DNA of 9,032 nt. It comes from Deltaproteobacteria bacterium. GTDB lineage: Bacteria > Myxococcota_A > SURF-8. Both the position numbers and the translations under genes were made by a program. Below the pieces are notes generated by a model that saw only the letters and a list, made by a program, of their open reading frames with translations, did not search any database and had not been told where the DNA came from. The stretch's first letter is position 1. Every line of letters begins with the position of its first letter. The stretch covers positions 1 to 9,032 of the forward strand of contig JAKQSH010000236.1 in NCBI GenBank assembly GCA_029570245.1, written 5' to 3'. Shown piece after piece: positions 5,611 to 9,032 of this stretch.

Positions 5611-6612
5611 TACAGAAACTGGTACGAATTGATCAAACCGAAGCGCCTCGAAGTCGAACAGGAAACCCTGACCGACAAGCATGGCAAGTTCTGGTGCGAA
5701 CCGCTGACCGGCGGATTTGGAACCACCATCGGCAATGCACTGAGACGCATTCTGCTTTCCTCGCTGAGAGGATCAGCCATCTCCGCCGTTAAGATCGACG
5801 GTGTCCTGCATGAATTCTCGTCCATCCCCGAAGTCAAGGAAGATGTGACTCACATTATCCTCAATCTCAAGCAGGTCAGCGCGAAACTGCACGAAAACGA
5901 GACGGTCGTTGTCGAAATAGACAAAAAAGGCCCCTGCAATCTGACGGCGGGAGACATCCAGCATAATCTGGTGACGATAACCAACCCCGAACTGCACATC
6001 GCAACCATCGGGGAAGGCGGAACTCTGCACATGGAACTGACCTTCACCACCGGTCGCGGTTATGTTCCGGCGGATGAAGTCGATCAGAGCCAGATGCCGA
6101 TAGGCACCATCCCAATCGACGCCATTTATTCGCCGGTCAAGGATGTGAATTACTCGGTTACGGCAGCGCGCGTCGGACAACGCTTAGACTTCGACAAGCT
6201 TACGCTTGAAATCGAAACCAACGGAGTCGTAAGACCGGACGATGCTCTGGGCCTAGCCGCCAAAATACTTAAAGAGCAAATGAGCATCTTCATCAACTTC
6301 GACGAGTCCATCGGTCCGGAAGAAGTTGAGGAGGAAGAAGAAGAATTCAACAAGAATCTGCTCCGTCCCGTTGACGAACTGGAACTTTCAGTCCGTTCGG
6401 CCAACTGTCTGCAGAACGCCAACATCCGTTATATTTACGAACTGGTGCAGAAGACGGAAGCCGAAATGCTCAAGACCAAAAACTTCGGACGCAAGTCTCT
6501 TAACGAGATCAAAGAAATCCTTTCCGAAATGGGTCTGTCGCTGGGCATGAAGCTTGAAGGATTCAAGGAAATACTGGAGAAGAAGAGACAGCAGATGCAG
6601 GTTGAGGAGTAA
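5608..6612 (+). CDS. rpoA: DNA-directed RNA polymerase subunit alpha
   Basis: The alpha dimer is the assembly platform for beta and beta', and its C-terminal domain binds UP elements and activators. I choose the ATG at 5608 (334 residues) instead of the in-frame TTG at 5587: GGAGAGG lies just before this ATG, and the resulting start, MYRNWYELIKPKRLEVE, matches typical alpha N-termini. The N-terminal domain (about 1-235) has the dimer motif GNALRRILLSS (42-52) and a GRGYVPA strand (149-155). The C-terminal domain (about 253-315) keeps all DNA-contacting residues, R263, N266 and C267 in SVRSANCL and G294, K296 and S297 in NFGRKSL. The linker carries an unusually acidic run, EEVEEEEEE (238-246). 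It is 53 nt from rpsK and 41 nt from rplQ; no terminator is seen on either side. Confidence 0.97.
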   Translation: MYRNWYELIKPKRLEVEQETLTDKHGKFWCEPLTGGFGTTIGNALRRILLSSLRGSAISAVKIDGVLHEFSSIPEVKEDVTHIILNLKQVSAKLHENETVVVEIDKKGPCNLTAGDIQHNLVTITNPELHIATIGEGGTLHMELTFTTGRGYVPADEVDQSQMPIGTIPIDAIYSPVKDVNYSVTAARVGQRLDFDKLTLEIETNGVVRPDDALGLAAKILKEQMSIFINFDESIGPEEVEEEEEEFNKNLLRPVDELELSVRSANCLQNANIRYIYELVQKTEAEMLKTKNFGRKSLNEIKEILSEMGLSLGMKLEGFKEILEKKRQQMQVEE

Positions 6613-6653
6613 TCCTGTTCTTTTGCTGGGTTCAATAGGAAAGGCACTGTAAG

Positions 6654-7109
6654 ATGCGTCATCGTATGGCAGGAAGAAGACTTGGTTGTGACAGCTCTCA
6701 TCGCAGAGCAATGATGCGCAACATGGTGACATCGTTGATTCTGCACGAAAGAATCAACACCACTGAGGCCAAGGCCAAGGAACTGCGTTCCGTAGCCGAG
6801 AAGCTTGTAACCCTCGGAAAGCGCGGCGATCTGCATGCCCGCCGTCAGGCTGCGGCTTTTGTCGCCAACAAAGAAGCTGTCGCCAAGCTGTTCAGCGATC
6901 TTTCCGCTCGCTTCAAGGAGCGCAACGGCGGTTACACCCGTATTATGAAAACCGGTTTCCGCATCGGCGACAACGCCTCCATGGCAATCATTGAGCTGCT
7001 GCCCGAAACCAAGGCCCCCGTCGTAGAAGAGAAAGTCGAAGGCGAGAAGCCCAAGAAGAAGAGAGCCTCCAAAAAGGCGGCTGAAGAGTTAGAAAAAGCT
7101 GAAGAATAA
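6654..7109 (+). CDS. rplQ: 50S ribosomal protein L17 with charged C-terminal tail
   Basis: L17 lies near the polypeptide exit tunnel opening of the large subunit. Residues 1-116 are a complete bacterial L17: MRHRMAGRRLGCDSSHRRAM (1-20), NMVTSLILHERINTTEAKAK (23-42), ELRSVAEKLVTLGKRGDLHA (43-62) and the closing GGYTRIMKTGFRIGDNASMA (92-111) with IIELL. After that a tail of about 35 residues (117-151) alternates acidic and lysine-rich patches; such low-complexity tails occur in several phyla and are variable. AGGAAAGG at 6637-6644 lies nine bases before ATG. It normally closes the alpha operon; here rpsD follows after a long structured spacer. Confidence 0.96.
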   Translation: MRHRMAGRRLGCDSSHRRAMMRNMVTSLILHERINTTEAKAKELRSVAEKLVTLGKRGDLHARRQAAAFVANKEAVAKLFSDLSARFKERNGGYTRIMKTGFRIGDNASMAIIELLPETKAPVVEEKVEGEKPKKKRASKKAAEELEKAEE

Positions 7110-7196
7110 GCGCGGCTGCTGTCTTCGGCACTTTGATAATTACTCTGTTTTCAATTTCGGCGACTGCAATACAGCCGCCGAGTCCGTTCGGCATTA

Positions 7197-7219
7197 CCGA
7201 AGCGTCGTTCGGAGTTTTT
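7197..7219 (+). terminator. Weak candidate attenuator/terminator upstream of rpsD
   Basis: CCGAA (7197-7201) pairs with TTCGG (7208-7212) over a six-base loop, followed by AG and five T's (7215-7219). The stem has only five pairs, and its left arm can instead pair with TTCGG at 7187-7191, so it would be at most a conditional or leaky terminator. Confidence 0.35.
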
Positions 7220-7269
7220 CAAGGTCGATTGCTCCTGAACAAAGGGAAAAATTGACCGAACATTCGGCT

Positions 7270-7293
7270 TCCGAATGGCTCTGGCCGTTCGGA
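7270..7293 (+). other. Strong hairpin in the rpsD leader
   Basis: TCCGAATGGC pairs with GCCGTTCGGA over a TCTG loop: ten base pairs including one T-G wobble. No T-run follows, so it is not a terminator. It ends about 30 nt before the rpsD ribosome binding site. Its left arm overlaps a competing 7-bp hairpin (7261-7277, CATTCGG/CCGAATG). Confidence 0.6.
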
Positions 7294-7336
7294 TTAAGAC
7301 AGAAACAATAACTGTTGTACATCAGAGGAAAGATTA

Positions 7337-7954
7337 ATGTCACGCTACACAGGTCCGAGAGTAAGGGTTTTACGCAGATTGGGTATGGATTTGCCGGGTC
7401 TTACGGCTAAGAGCGGAAGCAAGAGAGCTTATCCCCCCGGAGACAAAGGCCCGCTCGGCGCCCGTAAAAAAAGAACAGATTACGGCGATCATCTGTTTGA
7501 GTACCAGAAACTGCGTATCAATTATGGTCTCAGCGAAAAACAGTTCCGTATGGTCGTAAAAGAAGCCAAGCGTCAGAAGGGCGACTCAGGCAGCAATCTT
7601 CTGCGTCTGCTTGAGCAGCGCCTCGACAATGTCGTGTTCCGCATGGGTGTCGGCCGCAGCATTCCGCACGCACGCCAGATCGTTGCTCACGGTCATGTAA
7701 AAATCAACGGTCGCAGAGTTGATATTCCATCCTTCATCGTCAAGCAGGGCATGGAAATCTCTCTGACCGACAAGATCAAGGCCAACGAGGTCGTCTCTGA
7801 AACCTTGAAGAGCCCGATGCTGGTTCGTCCCAGCTATCTGAGCTTCGATCCGGTCAACAACTCGGCCACCATGATTGAGTTGCCGGCTCGTGAAGACACA
7901 CCAATCGAAGTACAGGAAGCTCTCGTCATCGAGTTCTACAGCAGACAGATTTAG
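7337..7954 (+). CDS. rpsD: 30S ribosomal protein S4, cysteine-free form
   Basis: S4 is a primary 16S rRNA-binding protein that nucleates assembly of the 5' domain and influences decoding fidelity; in several bacteria it also represses its own operon. The 205-residue product begins MSRYTGPRVRVLRRLGMDLP, then AYPPGDKGPLGARKKRTDYG (31-50), and EYQKLRINYGLSEKQFRMV. There is no cysteine at all, so the N-terminal zinc site of some S4 proteins is absent. The S4 RNA-binding domain follows: LLEQRLDNVVFRMGVGRS (about 91-108), ARQIVAHGHVKINGRRVDIP and SFIVKQGMEI. The end ALVIEFYSRQ is typical. AGAGGA is seven bases before ATG, and tandem stops TAGTAG close it. It sits after rplQ, apart from its usual position between rpsK and rpoA, with its own long leader. 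Confidence 0.97.
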   Translation: MSRYTGPRVRVLRRLGMDLPGLTAKSGSKRAYPPGDKGPLGARKKRTDYGDHLFEYQKLRINYGLSEKQFRMVVKEAKRQKGDSGSNLLRLLEQRLDNVVFRMGVGRSIPHARQIVAHGHVKINGRRVDIPSFIVKQGMEISLTDKIKANEVVSETLKSPMLVRPSYLSFDPVNNSATMIELPAREDTPIEVQEALVIEFYSRQI

Positions 7955-7974
7955 TAGCGTAAATCTCATATGTG

Positions 7975-8004
7975 AAAAGCCGGGTTTCTTAACCCGGCTT
8001 TTTT
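7975..8004 (+). terminator. Rho-independent terminator after rpsD
   Basis: A 12-bp perfect stem (AAAAGCCGGGTT, 7975-7986, with AACCCGGCTTTT, 7991-8002) encloses a TCTT loop and runs into six T's (7999-8004). It lies 20 nt after rpsD and ends the ribosomal cluster. The A4 on its left side gives T4 on the other strand, so it could also stop the convergent - strand gene. Confidence 0.93.
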
Positions 8005-8150
8005 GTTGTCTGTCCGTGCAATATGTTGAAAATTGTTGTTACAAGTCTCCAGGAGATTCTGAGCCGCTCGGATAAATCAAGAGCGCTAAACCTGCGAGTT
8101 GTGGCAAGCCTGTCTATTGCAGTAATACAGCTCTTCTGCCTGGTGCAGCT
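8005..8150. other. Intergenic region between convergent transcription units
   Basis: I see no supported gene, promoter or second terminator here. An open + strand frame starting ATG at 8023 has no ribosome binding site and runs on antisense through the end of the - strand gene, so it is probably spurious. Confidence 0.6.
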
Positions 8151-9032
8151 TCAGATTTTAAGTCTCACCTGTTTGTGCAGATTTTCGAAACTGCAGTCAA
8201 GGCGCCCCAGGTGTTCGCCGTCTATGTCGATGAGTACGTCTTCTTTTGAGACGGCTTTAACGCGTGAGGCTCTGGCGGTTGACACGTCTGGCATGTAGAT
8301 GTGCGTTCCGTTATAAATGTGGCGTCCGTTGTTGAGCATCCTCAGTTTTGAAACGCCCTTGATGATTACAACATCGAAGAATCCGTCATCGGGCTGCGCC
8401 TGCGGTGCCATGAACATTCCGCCGCCGAAATATCGCCCGTTTGCGACTGCTACAGTATTGATGCAGATTTCCTGCGATTCACTGTCGTCCAGCGTCAGCG
8501 TAACCGTCTGGTTGCGGTAATCCCACATGGCCTTGAGTGTGTTGATCATAAAGCTGAGTTTTCCGCCCAGCATTTTGGAGGAATTATTTATGTATGAATC
8601 AACCAGCCCGCTGATGCCGAAGCTGGCGATGTTGATGAAGTGCCCAAGACGTTTTCTGCTTTTATGATCTACATATGTAAAGCGTCCGACGTCTATGGCT
8701 CGGCATTCCCGTCCGACCAGACGCTTTACGGCTTCTACCGGATTGTTGCTCCAGCCGAATGTTTTACGGAAGTCTCCGCCGGTGCCGGAACATATAAAGC
8801 CGAAAGCGCACTGGGGGTTTATCATTGTTTCGCCGTCGAAAAATCCGTTTATTACTTCGTTGTTTGTGCCGTCTCCACCCAGCGCGACAACCATTTCGTA
8901 GCCTCTGCTGCAGGCTTCGCGTGCGAACTCCGTCGCGTCTCCCGGTCGCGCCGTCAGTTTGAAGTCGAAGGTGCCGAGGTTGTTCTCGATGAGTTCCGCC
9001 AGAGACGGCCAGTTTTTGCCGGTGCTGCCGTT
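8151..9032 (-). CDS. Diacylglycerol kinase / YegS-like lipid kinase family protein, 5'-truncated
   Basis: This family (DAGK catalytic domain, LCB5/DgkB/YegS) transfers phosphate from ATP to lipid hydroxyls such as diacylglycerol. Reading from the right edge, 293 residues are visible, ending with TGA at 8151-8153; the frame is open to 9032, so the first methionine in view (8894) is internal. The first visible residues, NGSTGKNWPSLAELIENN, resemble the NPxxGxGxxW start of the domain, so perhaps only 10-15 residues are missing. The ATP-binding ALGGDGTNNEVINGF lies at about 50-64, with SGTGGDFRKTFGW soon after. NIASFGISG, VANGRYFGGGMFMAPQAQPD and the C-terminal DIDGEHLG (the DGE region tied to catalysis in DgkB/YegS) follow in normal order. 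No membrane segment is seen. Substrate cannot be fixed from sequence; DgkB, YegS or a sphingoid-base kinase activity are all possible. Confidence 0.88.
   Translation of the reverse strand, partial: NGSTGKNWPSLAELIENNLGTFDFKLTARPGDATEFAREACSRGYEMVVALGGDGTNNEVINGFFDGETMINPQCAFGFICSGTGGDFRKTFGWSNNPVEAVKRLVGRECRAIDVGRFTYVDHKSRKRLGHFINIASFGISGLVDSYINNSSKMLGGKLSFMINTLKAMWDYRNQTVTLTLDDSESQEICINTVAVANGRYFGGGMFMAPQAQPDDGFFDVVIIKGVSKLRMLNNGRHIYNGTHIYMPDVSTARASRVKAVSKEDVLIDIDGEHLGRLDCSFENLHKQVRLKI

Larger units (their letters stand above)
7110..7336 (+). promoter_or_regulatory. Structured rpsD leader / rplQ-rpsD intergenic region
   Basis: This is the longest spacer in the + strand cluster, with no plausible gene. 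It holds six TTCGG and three CCGAA pentamers between 7124 and 7292. They can form several alternative hairpins: 7157-7181 (TCGGCG/CGCCGA with a CTG/CAG inner stem), 7177-7192, 7187-7201, 7197-7212 followed by T5, 7261-7277, and a 10-bp stem at 7270-7293. Neighbouring stems share bases and so exclude one another. AGAGGA (7324-7329) is the rpsD ribosome binding site. I see no convincing sigma70 promoter: GATAAT at 7135-7140 and TTGACC at 7252-7257 have no partners. A cis-acting leader, possibly bound by S4, is an inference; a processed operon spacer is the alternative. Confidence 0.5.

Noticed and set aside
7135..7140. GATAAT as a -10 box after rplQ
   Set aside because: The region 15-19 bases upstream is GC-rich with no -35-like hexamer and no extended -10 motif.
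7252..7257. TTGACC as a -35 box for an rpsD promoter
   Set aside because: No -10-like hexamer lies 15-19 bases downstream; that area is taken by the hairpin at 7270-7293.
8023..8298. + strand open frame of 91 codons after the terminator
   Set aside because: No ribosome binding site or promoter, no recognisable protein, and half of it is antisense to the lipid-kinase-like gene.

Overview
This window is a bacterial ribosomal-protein cluster: the distal part of the spc operon followed by the alpha operon, all on the + strand, then a strong terminator and one convergent lipid-kinase-family gene on the - strand. The gene order, bacterial-type ribosomal proteins, Shine-Dalgarno sites and base composition near half G+C indicate a mesophilic-type bacterium. 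Several traits fit the PVC group (Lentisphaerota/Kiritimatiellota/Verrucomicrobiota) better than Proteobacteria or Firmicutes. These are rpsD lying outside its usual rpsK-rpsD-rpoA position, a cysteine-free S4, and a four-cysteine adenylate kinase. That placement is an inference with low confidence.

Layout: rplR (5' end outside the window), rpsE, rpmD, rplO, secY, adk, map and rpmJ form the spc-type block (1-4751). rpsM, rpsK, rpoA and rplQ form the alpha-type block (4790-7109). A 227-nt non-coding spacer full of short alternating hairpins follows (7110-7336), then rpsD (7337-7954). A textbook Rho-independent terminator at 7975-8004 closes the + strand block. About 146 nt without a gene separate it from a - strand gene of the diacylglycerol kinase/YegS-like (LCB5) family, cut by the right edge of the window. 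infA, commonly found between map and rpmJ, is not there.

The genes work together: L18, S5, L30, L15, L36, S13, S11, L17 and S4 build the ribosome. SecY forms the protein export channel, Adk balances adenylate nucleotides, MetAP removes the initiator methionine from new proteins, and RpoA scaffolds RNA polymerase. The convergent gene probably makes a lipid kinase and is functionally separate.

The main oddities are in the ribosomal proteins. L15 is about 80 residues longer than normal, and the extra part looks like a second diverged copy of its own C-terminal domain. L18 has a roughly 30-residue Ala/Pro/Lys/Glu-rich insertion in its middle. L30 and L17 have charged C-terminal tails. The rpsD leader contains CCGAA/TTCGG modules that can pair in mutually exclusive ways, suggesting a possible cis-regulatory RNA, perhaps for S4 autoregulation. 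No mobile element, CRISPR array, tRNA or rRNA was seen.
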